Source: Gammaproteobacteria bacterium (lineage in GTDB: Bacteria > Pseudomonadota > Gammaproteobacteria > UBA9214). Taken from it: 5,511 nt of DNA. How positions within the stretch are numbered: the first letter of the stretch is position 1; each line of letters begins with the position of its first letter. The translations under genes were made by a program, and so were the position numbers. Shown one piece after another: positions 1 to 5,511 of this stretch. Location: positions 1 to 5,511 of the forward strand of contig DAOVYA010000129.1 of assembly GCA_030635865.1 (NCBI GenBank), read 5' to 3'. The notes under the pieces are model-generated. The model searched no databases and was not told where the DNA came from. It saw nothing but the letters and a program-made list of their open reading frames with translations.

Positions 1-465
1 ATGCTGGTCAAGGTGTTGGCCCCGGCATTTTTCTCGCGCAAGGATACCAAAACACCCGTGCGTATTGCCGTCATTGCCTTGATTACCAATATGACGTTGA
101 ACCTGGTTTTTGTCGTGCCGATGGTGATGCTGGAGATACCGGGTCCGCATGCCGGGCTGGCGCTGGCGACTTCGATTGCGGCCTGGGTAAACGCGACTTT
201 GCTGTTTGCCGCGCTCTACCGGAAACAGGTTTACCGGCCGCAGGCAGGCTGGCGCAAGCTGTTTCTGCAAATGGGCCTGGCAGGCGCAGCCCTGGGCGCA
301 TTATTGCTGCTTGGTATGCAGCCCGTGCAGGAGTGGTTGAACTGGACCGCCTGGTACCGGGTTGCCGGTCTGTTCGGATGGGTCGTTGCCGGTGCGGCGA
401 TATATTTTGTCACCCTGTGGTTGCTGGGGCTGCGCTTGAAGCCCTTGTGGAAGAAGATCTGGTAA
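1..465 (+). CDS. murJ: Lipid II flippase MurJ (MviN), C-terminal part only
   Basis: MurJ is an inner-membrane flippase of the MOP superfamily that moves the peptidoglycan precursor lipid II to the periplasmic face. The window opens inside the gene. The 154 visible residues match the last part of a family of roughly 500-530 residues, and the ATG at position 1 is most likely an internal methionine. Key evidence is the hallmark stretch near residues 6-20 (LAPAFFSRKDTKTPV), which closely resembles the LAP-F-R-D-TKTPV segment of E. coli MurJ, followed by an 'HAGLALATSIAAWVNA' segment at residues 50-65. Four hydrophobic stretches, about residues 22-44, 53-73, 89-106 and 121-146, fit the last transmembrane helices. 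The protein ends in a short basic tail (KPLWKKIW) and TAA. ribF follows after 38 nt on the same strand, the order seen in Pseudomonas-type gammaproteobacteria. The family assignment is firm; the 5' part cannot be assessed. Confidence 0.95.
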   Translation: MLVKVLAPAFFSRKDTKTPVRIAVIALITNMTLNLVFVVPMVMLEIPGPHAGLALATSIAAWVNATLLFAALYRKQVYRPQAGWRKLFLQMGLAGAALGALLLLGMQPVQEWLNWTAWYRVAGLFGWVVAGAAIYFVTLWLLGLRLKPLWKKIW

Positions 466-486
466 GTCCATGCTCTGCGCGTTGAT

Positions 487-492
487 TAAGGA
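487..492 (+). promoter_or_regulatory. Ribosome binding site deciding the ribF start
   Basis: TAAGGA matches the core of the anti-Shine-Dalgarno complement and lies 11 nt before the ATG at 504. It overlaps the alternative in-frame ATG at 492 and therefore cannot serve that codon. This favours 504 as the ribF start. Confidence 0.6.
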
Positions 493-503
493 TGCCACCT
501 AGT

Positions 504-1430
504 ATGGAACTGATCCGTGGTTTACATAACCTGCGTCCCGCGCACCGCGGTTGTGCCGTCACGATAGGCAGCTTTGACGGAGTGCACCTGGGTCACCAGG
601 CAGTACTCGGGCAACTGGCAGCGCGTGGTACAGAGTTGGGCCTGCCGGTTACCCTGGTCACCTTTGAGCCCCAGCCACGTGAATACTTCTACCCGGAAGC
701 CGCGCCACCACGCCTGACCCGTTTCCGGGAAAAGCTGGAAGTCTTGCGCTATTGTGGCGTGCAGCGGGTGGTGGTTCTTCCTTTCAATAGCTACCTGGCT
801 GGTTTAACAGCAGCGGAATTTATCCAGGTCATTTTGCTGGACGGCCTGGGAGTAAAACACCTGGTGATCGGCGACGACTTTCGTTTTGGTAAAGCGCGTG
901 CCGGGGATTTTGAACTGCTGCAGCAAACCGGGGTCCGTTACGGTTTCCCGGTGGTCAATATGGAAAGTTATAACGTGGGCGACCAGCGTGTCAGCAGTAC
1001 CCGCATTCGGGAAGCCCTGCGAGAGGGTGATCTTGCGATGGCCGAATCACTGCTGGGACGGCCCTACGGCATGTGTGGCCGCATTGCCCATGGCGACAAG
1101 CGTGGCCGGACCATCGGATTTCCTACGGCCAATATCCACCTGCACCGGGCGGTTTCTCCGATGGAGGGGGTGTACGCGGTGGAAATGTCCGGTATTGACA
1201 ATGCACCGGTCGCGGGCGTGGCCAATGTCGGCAATCGTCCAACGGTTGAGGGCGGTCGTTCCCTGCTGGAGGTTCATCTATTCGATTTTGACCGGGATAT
1301 CTATGGTGCCCATGTGCAGGTCAGCTTTCTGAAAAAACTGCGTAATGAACGGCGATTTGACTCACTTGATGCACTGCAGCAGCAAATCAGGCTGGATGCT
1401 GCAGGGGCGCGGGCATTTTTCAGCCTTTAG
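504..1430 (+). CDS. ribF: Bifunctional riboflavin kinase / FAD synthetase RibF
   Basis: Cytosolic enzyme that phosphorylates riboflavin to FMN and then adenylylates FMN to FAD. With the start at 504 it has 308 residues, near the family's usual ~310. The N-terminal nucleotidyltransferase domain shows G-S-F-D-G-V-H-L-G-H at residues 22-31, GDDFRFG at 123-129 and the VSSTRIR segment at 163-169. The C-terminal flavokinase domain shows GRTIGFPTAN at 201-210, with the PTAN Thr208 and Asn210 that bind Mg-ATP in this family, then ANVGNRPTV at 240-248 and LEVHL with Glu256, the likely catalytic base by family alignment. All key residues are present. The start at 504 gives MELIRGLHNL, which aligns with the E. 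coli MKLIRGIHNL start, and TAAGGA lies 11 nt upstream. An in-frame ATG at 492 would add four residues (MPPS) and is less likely. It probably shares a transcript with murJ. A 261-nt gap containing a palindromic repeat separates it from ileS. Confidence 0.97.
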   Translation: MELIRGLHNLRPAHRGCAVTIGSFDGVHLGHQAVLGQLAARGTELGLPVTLVTFEPQPREYFYPEAAPPRLTRFREKLEVLRYCGVQRVVVLPFNSYLAGLTAAEFIQVILLDGLGVKHLVIGDDFRFGKARAGDFELLQQTGVRYGFPVVNMESYNVGDQRVSSTRIREALREGDLAMAESLLGRPYGMCGRIAHGDKRGRTIGFPTANIHLHRAVSPMEGVYAVEMSGIDNAPVAGVANVGNRPTVEGGRSLLEVHLFDFDRDIYGAHVQVSFLKKLRNERRFDSLDALQQQIRLDAAGARAFFSL

Positions 1431-1500
1431 AACTTTAGCCACACTGTTGCACGATGGTGTTTCATCCGGCCTGAGGAATCTCTGACTAACCAGGGAATTC

Positions 1501-1645
1501 CGTCATTGCAAGGAATGACGGCAATCATACAGCACCGTCTTTGCGAGGAACGCAGTGACGCGGCAATCTCATCAAGTCTGCCGCCAGCTTCATGAGATTG
1601 CCGCGCTTCGCTCGCAATGACGTAATGGCCACGCTCGCAATGACG
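1501..1645. repeat. Nested palindromic intergenic repeat (MITE/REP-like element)
   Basis: This 145-bp segment fills most of the ribF-ileS gap. Its outer ends are a perfect 9-bp inverted repeat, CGTCATTGC at 1501-1509 and GCAATGACG at 1637-1645. The end motif occurs about four times: forward at 1501 and, with one change, at 1536; reversed at 1609-1622 and 1632-1645, these last two being identical 14-mers (CGCTCGCAATGACG). A second motif, GCGGCAATCTCAT, stands at 1560-1572 and inverted at 1592-1604, with a decayed version near 1516-1528. The pattern CGTCATTGCGAGG...CGGCAATCTCAT resembles short dispersed palindromes known from many proteobacterial genomes. There is no coding capacity, so any movement would need a transposase in trans. 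AATT lies near both ends (1496-1499 and 1646-1649) but is offset by one base on the left, so a target duplication is doubtful. I see nothing definite in the flanking non-coding bases 1431-1500. Confidence 0.75.
1536..1622. repeat. Inner imperfect palindrome with 14-bp perfect stem
   Basis: The inner unit of the repeat. Bases 1559-1572 are perfectly complementary to 1592-1605, giving a 14-bp stem with a 19-nt loop at 1573-1591. Beyond the stem the arms continue imperfectly to the CGTCTTTGCGAGG-like left end (1536) and the GCAATGACG right end (1622); the left arm is 37 nt and the right 31 nt. In RNA this would form a strong hairpin between ribF and ileS. No T-run follows it, so it is not a canonical intrinsic terminator. 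It might still stabilise the upstream mRNA end or attenuate read-through. Confidence 0.7.
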
Positions 1646-1663
1646 AATTATTTAGGTTATAAC
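1635..1663 (+). promoter_or_regulatory. Weak candidate sigma-70 promoter for ileS
   Basis: TATAAC at 1658-1663 matches five of six bases of a -10 box. At 17-bp spacing the -35 position is TCGCAA (1635-1640), a poor match of three of six, lying in the right end of the palindromic repeat. Transcription would start near 1670 and give a leader of about 22 nt before the ileS ATG. The call rests on the -10 box and the AT-rich stretch at 1646-1662 only, and is tentative. Confidence 0.25.
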
Positions 1664-1691
1664 TCTGCGCTTTCTGCGATGATATGAATCC

Positions 1692-4535
1692 ATGACTGAC
1701 TATAAAGATACCCTGAACCTCCCCAAAACGGCCTTCCCGATGAAGGGAAATCTGCCGAATCGCGAGCCGGAGGTTTTGAAGCGCTGGGAAGAATCCGACC
1801 TGTACGGGCAGCTCCGCAAGGCGTGTGCGGGCCGGCCACGCTTTGTCCTGCATGATGGTCCACCCTATGCCAATGGTGATATTCATATTGGGCACGCGGT
1901 GAACAAGGTGTTGAAGGACATCATCGTCAAGAGCAAGACCCTGAGCGGCTTTGACGTGCCTTATGTGCCTGGCTGGGACTGCCACGGTTTACCAATCGAA
2001 CTGAATGTCGAGAAGAAGGTCGGCAAGGCCGGCGTCAAGGTCGATGCACCGGCGTTCAGAAAGGCGTGCCGTGAATATGCCGGCAAGCAGGTCGATGGTC
2101 AGCGCAAGGATTTCATTCGACTGGGCGTGCTGGGTGACTGGCAGAATCCCTATCTCACCATGGATTACCGCTATGAAGCGGACATTATTCGCGCCCTTGG
2201 CAAGGTGATCGAAAACGGTCATCTGCACAAGGGTTCCAAACCGGTGCACTGGTGTACGGACTGTGGTTCTGCGCTGGCGGAAGCCGAGGTCGAGTATGAA
2301 GACAAGGAATCACCGGCAATCGATGTGCGTTTCCGGATCGTGGATGAAGCCGGGCTGCTTTCCCGTTGTCACCCGGGTGAACATACCGGCGAAGGTCTGT
2401 TGTCGGTGGTCATCTGGACAACCACACCCTGGACCCTGCCTGCGAATCGTGCCGTGTCCCTGCACCCGGATCTGGATTATGTCGTGGTGCAATGTGATGC
2501 GGGTGACGGTGTCGAACGCCTGCTGATCGCCGAGGCCCTGCTCACGGGCGTTATGCATCGCTATGGTATTGAGCAATACCAGGTTGTGGCTACCTGCAAG
2601 GGGTGTGACCTGGAAGGGTTGCAGCTTGCACACCCGTTTTATGCGCGGGAAGTGCCGGTTATCCTCGGCGACCATGTGACCACCGATGCAGGCACCGGTG
2701 CCGTACATACGGCACCCGGTCACGGACAGGATGACTATATTGTTGGTACTCGCTACGAGCTCGAAATTGACAACCCGGTGGGCAGCAATGGTTGTTTTCT
2801 GCCGGATACCGAACTGTTTGCAGGCCAGCATGTGTTCAAGGCCAACGACCTGGTCATCGCCACCCTGAAAGAGAAGGGGACACTGGTGCATGTGGAAAAA
2901 CTGCGTCACAGTTATCCGCATTGCTGGCGTCACAAAACCCCGATTATTTTCCGCGCCACGCCACAATGGTTCATCAGCATGGAGCAGAATGGCCTGCGCA
3001 ACGCGGCATTGGCAGCCATTAAAGATGTGGCCTGGATGCCGGACTGGGGCGAGGCGCGCATCAATGGCATGGTTGAGGGCCGCCCCGACTGGTGTATTTC
3101 GCGCCAGCGTACCTGGGGTGTACCGATCCCTTTATTTATTGATAAACAAACGGGCGAATTGCACGACGAGACCGGCAAGCTGATCGAGGACGTAGCTCGC
3201 AGGGTCGAGGCAGCAGGCATCGATGCCTGGTTTGAGCTGGAACCGGACGAGCTTTTGGGCAGTGATGCTGACCGTTACGAAAAAGTCGGTGACACTCTGG
3301 ATGTCTGGTTTGATTCAGGCGTCAGTCATTTTGCGGTACTGGAAAGCAAGACCGCGCTGGGCGTCCCGGCCGACCTTTACCTCGAAGGCTCTGATCAGCA
3401 CCGGGGCTGGTTCCAGTCGTCGTTGCTAACGGCCATTGGAATGCGTGGCAAGGCACCGTACAGGACGGTGCTGACGCACGGGTTCGCGGTGGACTCGAAG
3501 GGGCAGAAGATGTCGAAGTCACGCGGCAATGTCGTGGCTCCGCAAAAAGTTATCAATGCGCTCGGGGCAGATATCCTGCGACTATGGGTTGCCTCCACCG
3601 ATTACAGTGTCGAGATGAACGTGTCAGATGAAATTCTGAAACGCACGGCGGATGCCTACCGGCGCCTGCGTAATACCTCACGTTTCCTGCTGGCGAACCT
3701 GGATGGTTTCGATCCTGAAAAGGACCCGCTGGATCCGGAACAGATGCTGTGCCTGGATCGCTGGGTCCTGGAGCGCACACGCCAGTTGCAGGAGCAGGTC
3801 CTGCAGGCGTATGAAAGCTACGAGTTTCACAGGATTTATCAGCTGGTACATAATTTCTGCGCTGTGGATATGGGCAGTTTTTACCTCGACATCATCAAGG
3901 ACCGCCAGTACACCACGCAGGAAGACAGTATCGCGAGGCGCTCGGCGCAAACAGCCATGTACCACGTGATTGAGTCGCTGGTGCGCTGGCTGGCACCGAT
4001 CTTGAGCTTTACTGCCGAGGAAATCTGGCAGCATATTCCCGGACAGCGGGAAGATTCCGTGCTGCTTTCCAGCTGGTATGAATTACCACCGGCCTATTAT
4101 TCGGAAGGCGAAATACTGAAACGCATGGGCAGGGATTTCTGGGACCGGATTATTCTTGTGCGCGAGGCAGTCAGCAAGGAACTGGAGAAACTCAGGGTTG
4201 CTGGAGAGATTGGTTCTTCACTGGATGCGGAAGTGGATTTGTATGCCGACGAGGAAACCCTGGGCCTGCTGAAGGCGGTTGGCGATGAATTGCGTTTTGT
4301 GCTGATTACCTCCTATGCACGCGTGCATGCAAATGATGTCCGGCCGGAAGATGCAATCGATGCTGAAGTGCCAGGTATGTCGCTGGCTGTAAAAGCATCA
4401 CCTTCTGCGCATGCCAAGTGCATCCGCTGCTGGCATCACCGCGAGGAGGTTGGAACGATCAAGGATCACCCGGAAATTTGCGGGCGTTGTGTCGAGAATG
4501 TAGACGGTGCCGGTGAGCAACGCCGGTTTGCCTGA
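1692..4535 (+). CDS. ileS: Isoleucyl-tRNA synthetase IleS
   Basis: Class I aminoacyl-tRNA synthetase that charges tRNA-Ile in the cytosol and hydrolyses mischarged valine. It has 947 residues, against 938 in E. coli, and looks intact. The Rossmann catalytic core carries HIGH at residues 65-68, [10 protein letters not shown] at 94-103, GSDQHRGWF from 566 and KMSKS at 606-610. The inserted CP1 editing domain has the threonine-rich [13 protein letters not shown] from 242 and [16 protein letters not shown] at 334-349, where His339 and Asp348 align with E. coli editing residues His333 and Asp342. The anticodon-binding helical domain follows. The C-terminus has a zinc-finger motif with Cys910, Cys913, Cys930 and Cys933, typical of bacterial (IleS1-type) enzymes and absent from eukaryote-like IleS2. 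[17 protein letters not shown] aligns with the E. coli N-terminus, which fixes the start although no clear Shine-Dalgarno precedes it. lspA follows after 24 nt in the same frame. Confidence 0.98.
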   Translation: MTDYKDTLNLPKTAFPMKGNLPNREPEVLKRWEESDLYGQLRKACAGRPRFVLHDGPPYANGDIHIGHAVNKVLKDIIVKSKTLSGFDVPYVPGWDCHGLPIELNVEKKVGKAGVKVDAPAFRKACREYAGKQVDGQRKDFIRLGVLGDWQNPYLTMDYRYEADIIRALGKVIENGHLHKGSKPVHWCTDCGSALAEAEVEYEDKESPAIDVRFRIVDEAGLLSRCHPGEHTGEGLLSVVIWTTTPWTLPANRAVSLHPDLDYVVVQCDAGDGVERLLIAEALLTGVMHRYGIEQYQVVATCKGCDLEGLQLAHPFYAREVPVILGDHVTTDAGTGAVHTAPGHGQDDYIVGTRYELEIDNPVGSNGCFLPDTELFAGQHVFKANDLVIATLKEKGTLVHVEKLRHSYPHCWRHKTPIIFRATPQWFISMEQNGLRNAALAAIKDVAWMPDWGEARINGMVEGRPDWCISRQRTWGVPIPLFIDKQTGELHDETGKLIEDVARRVEAAGIDAWFELEPDELLGSDADRYEKVGDTLDVWFDSGVSHFAVLESKTALGVPADLYLEGSDQHRGWFQSSLLTAIGMRGKAPYRTVLTHGFAVDSKGQKMSKSRGNVVAPQKVINALGADILRLWVASTDYSVEMNVSDEILKRTADAYRRLRNTSRFLLANLDGFDPEKDPLDPEQMLCLDRWVLERTRQLQEQVLQAYESYEFHRIYQLVHNFCAVDMGSFYLDIIKDRQYTTQEDSIARRSAQTAMYHVIESLVRWLAPILSFTAEEIWQHIPGQREDSVLLSSWYELPPAYYSEGEILKRMGRDFWDRIILVREAVSKELEKLRVAGEIGSSLDAEVDLYADEETLGLLKAVGDELRFVLITSYARVHANDVRPEDAIDAEVPGMSLAVKASPSAHAKCIRCWHHREEVGTIKDHPEICGRCVENVDGAGEQRRFA

Positions 4536-4547
4536 GCCATACTCAGT

Positions 4548-4551
4548 GAGG
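4548..4551 (+). promoter_or_regulatory. Ribosome binding site for lspA
   Basis: GAGG, within GTGAGG, lies 8 nt before the lspA ATG at 4560. Between the ileS TGA (4533-4535) and this ATG there is no other in-frame ATG, GTG or TTG, so 4560 is the only credible start. Confidence 0.55.
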
Positions 4552-4559
4552 CAGTTGGC

Positions 4560-5033
4560 ATGAGGTGGCTTTGGGTGTCTGCAGTAGTCGTGGTGCTGGA
4601 CCAGTATAGCAAGATGCTGGTGGACTCCGGGCTTGAACTGCATAAGCCGGTGGAGCTGATTCCCTTGCTTGCGATTCGCAAGATTTACAATAGCGGGGCG
4701 GCGTTCAGCTTTCTCAGTGATGCCTCCGGCTGGCAACGCTGGTTTTTTATCGCCCTGGCATTGGTGGTCGTTATCGTATTGATCGCCTGGTTATATCGAC
4801 TGCAGAAAAACCAGGTGCGCACGGCACTGGCATTGTCCCTGGTCCTGGGCGGTGCCGTTGGCAACCTCGTGGACCGGGTGCTTTACGGCTACGTCATTGA
4901 TTTTATCGATGTGTATTACGCCAGCTGGCACTGGCCAACGTTCAATCTTGCCGATTCATCCATTACGCTGGGTGCTGCACTGTTGTTGCTGGATGCATTT
5001 ACCGGCCACAAAAAAGACGTGGCTGGAGAATAA
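4560..5033 (+). CDS. lspA: Prolipoprotein signal peptidase (signal peptidase II) LspA
   Basis: Inner-membrane aspartyl protease that cleaves the signal peptide of diacylglyceryl-modified prolipoproteins just before the lipid-modified cysteine. It has 157 residues, usual for the family (about 160-170). Visible motifs are LDQYSK at 13-18, NSGAAFSFL at 44-52, GWQRWFF at 57-63, GGAVGNLVDR at 97-106, VIDFIDV at 112-118 and FNLADSSI at 128-135. The catalytic dyad is Asp114 and Asp132, with the same 18-residue separation as in E. coli. Four membrane segments are expected, at about residues 3-21, 62-79, 88-106 and 130-147, with a short basic-acidic tail (HKKDVAGE). The N-terminus MRWLWV aligns with the RWLW of E. 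coli LspA, which has some ten more residues before it. It lies 24 nt after ileS, in the conserved ileS-lspA pair, and is probably co-transcribed with it. Confidence 0.97.
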   Translation: MRWLWVSAVVVVLDQYSKMLVDSGLELHKPVELIPLLAIRKIYNSGAAFSFLSDASGWQRWFFIALALVVVIVLIAWLYRLQKNQVRTALALSLVLGGAVGNLVDRVLYGYVIDFIDVYYASWHWPTFNLADSSITLGAALLLLDAFTGHKKDVAGE

Positions 5034-5078
5034 ATGCCGCTCCTGCAATGGCAGTATCCACCCAGGGTGTCAGAATGA
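5034..5078 (+). other. 14-codon reading frame between lspA and fkpB, possible translational coupler
   Basis: An ATG begins at the base after the lspA TAA, and GGAG (5025-5028) stands 5 nt upstream of it. The frame encodes MPLLQWQYPPRVSE and ends in TGA at 5076-5078, overlapping the chosen fkpB ATG as ATGA. Ribosomes finishing this frame would stop on the fkpB start. No conserved peptide is recognised. A frame this short can arise by chance, and it disappears as a separate unit if fkpB actually starts at the in-frame ATG at 5048. Treat it as a hypothesis. Confidence 0.2.
5064..5069 (+). promoter_or_regulatory. Candidate ribosome binding site for fkpB
   Basis: AGGGTG is a partial Shine-Dalgarno match ending 5 nt before the ATG at 5075. 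The alternative in-frame ATG at 5048 has no purine-rich stretch at a suitable distance. With the protein alignment, this favours 5075. Confidence 0.35.
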
Positions 5079-5511
5079 AATTCCCCATCGCAGTTGCAAG
5101 CACCGTGACGCTGCATCTCTCCCTGACACTGGAAGACGGCACTGTTGCCGAGAGTACCTTCGAAACCGAACCGCTTACCTTCACCATGGGCGATGGGACC
5201 CTGGTACGTGGACTGGAGTTGGGTCTCTATGGTCTCGTACCGGGCGATGTGCAACGACTGGAACTATATCCGGAACAGGCCTTCGGATTACGTGATCCTG
5301 CCAATATACACACCATGCCACGCTCGGATTTTGATACCGGAATAGAGCTTGAGGAAGGTGTCATCGTCGGGTTTGAAACGCCAGAAGGTGAAGAACTGGC
5401 AGGCGCCATTCTGTCGATTGATGAGGACACGGTCGAAGTGGACTTCAATCACCCAATGGCCGGACATACCATTATATTTGACGTGGAAATTATTGATGTT
5501 GTGCCTGCGGA
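5075..5511 (+). CDS. fkpB: FKBP-type peptidyl-prolyl cis-trans isomerase FkpB (SlpA), 3' end cut off
   Basis: Predicted cytosolic prolyl isomerase of the SlyD/SlpA branch of FKBPs, thought to assist protein folding. The window holds 145 complete codons without a stop; E. coli FkpB has 149 residues, so only a few codons seem to be missing. The FKBP part has the LTLEDGTVAEST strand region at 17-28, the GDGTLVRGLELGLYGLVPGD segment at 39-58 and PEQAFG at 66-71. An insert-in-flap domain follows at about 75-120. The SlyD/SlpA signature DFNHPMAG at 123-130 and the FDVEIIDV strand at 135-142 close the fold. There is no histidine-rich metal-binding tail of the SlyD type within the window. The start at 5075 places DGT at exactly the same residue number as in E. 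coli FkpB; an in-frame ATG at 5048 would add nine residues (MAVSTQGVR). It lies downstream of lspA, as in the conserved operon. Confidence 0.93.
   Translation, partial: MKFPIAVASTVTLHLSLTLEDGTVAESTFETEPLTFTMGDGTLVRGLELGLYGLVPGDVQRLELYPEQAFGLRDPANIHTMPRSDFDTGIELEEGVIVGFETPEGEELAGAILSIDEDTVEVDFNHPMAGHTIIFDVEIIDVVPA

Noticed and set aside
492..503. Upstream ATG at 492 as the ribF start
   Set aside because: The best Shine-Dalgarno (487-492) overlaps this ATG, and the conserved N-terminus aligns with the ATG at 504.
1559..1622. Intrinsic terminator of ribF
   Set aside because: The hairpin is strong but no T-run follows either the inner stem or the outer arms.
1496..1649. AATT target-site duplication flanking the repeat
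   Set aside because: The left AATT is separated from the terminal CGTCATTGC by one base (C1500) while the right AATT is adjacent. A 4-base AT-rich match is too weak to claim.
1431..1691. T-box riboswitch or tRNA-like leader upstream of ileS
   Set aside because: No T-box core motif, specifier-loop arrangement or terminator/antiterminator pair is visible. The structure is explained by inverted copies of one repeat motif, and T-boxes are not expected for ileS in gammaproteobacteria.
1590..1985. A 131-codon open frame on the minus strand spanning the repeat and the start of ileS
   Set aside because: It overlaps the well-conserved ileS N-terminus, its end is made of translated palindrome sequence, and the protein resembles no family I recognise.
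2310..2966. A 218-codon minus-strand open frame inside ileS
   Set aside because: It lies wholly antisense to the conserved editing domain of IleS. Long antisense frames are common in GC-rich coding sequence, and no domain is recognisable.
5034..5078. The 14-codon frame as a lost C-terminal tail of LspA cut off by a new TAA
   Set aside because: LspA already reaches the usual family length and ends after its last membrane segment with a normal charged tail, so no truncation is needed.
4852..5295. A 147-codon plus-strand frame across the lspA-fkpB junction
   Set aside because: It is out of frame with both lspA and fkpB, which are clearly recognisable there, and its translation is low-complexity shadow sequence.

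Overview
This window is a conserved chromosomal housekeeping block, almost certainly from a gammaproteobacterium of moderately high GC. All genes lie on the + strand in the order murJ (3' part only) - ribF - ileS - lspA - fkpB (missing only its last few codons). The encoded proteins read as close relatives of the E. coli proteins: IleS carries the bacterial C-terminal zinc finger, and FkpB is the short SlpA-type FKBP. murJ directly upstream of ribF matches the Pseudomonas-like arrangement rather than the enteric one, where murJ lies elsewhere. I cannot name the genus. ispH (lytB) would be expected just beyond the right edge.

Layout: 1-465 is the end of the lipid II flippase MurJ. After a 38-nt gap comes RibF (504-1430), the bifunctional riboflavin kinase/FAD synthetase. 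A 261-nt intergenic gap (1431-1691) follows, the only sizeable non-coding stretch. More than half of it is a nested palindromic repeat (about 1501-1645) built from several copies of a CGTCATTGC / GCAATGACG end motif, which looks like a dispersed MITE-like or REP-like element. IleS (1692-4535) starts 46 nt after the repeat, without an obvious Shine-Dalgarno sequence. LspA (4560-5033) follows after 24 nt, and FkpB (about 5075 to the window end) after 41 nt. The lspA-fkpB gap holds a 14-codon reading frame that begins directly after the lspA stop and ends in an ATGA overlap with the chosen fkpB start.

The genes cover cell-envelope assembly (MurJ, LspA), flavin cofactor synthesis (RibF), translation (IleS) and a peptidyl-prolyl isomerase/chaperone-type protein (FkpB). 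Their grouping is a conserved co-transcription unit rather than one pathway. I found no phage, defence, toxin-antitoxin, CRISPR or transposase gene and no convincing novel system. The points worth a second look are the repeat upstream of ileS and the small overlapping frames at the ileS and fkpB starts.
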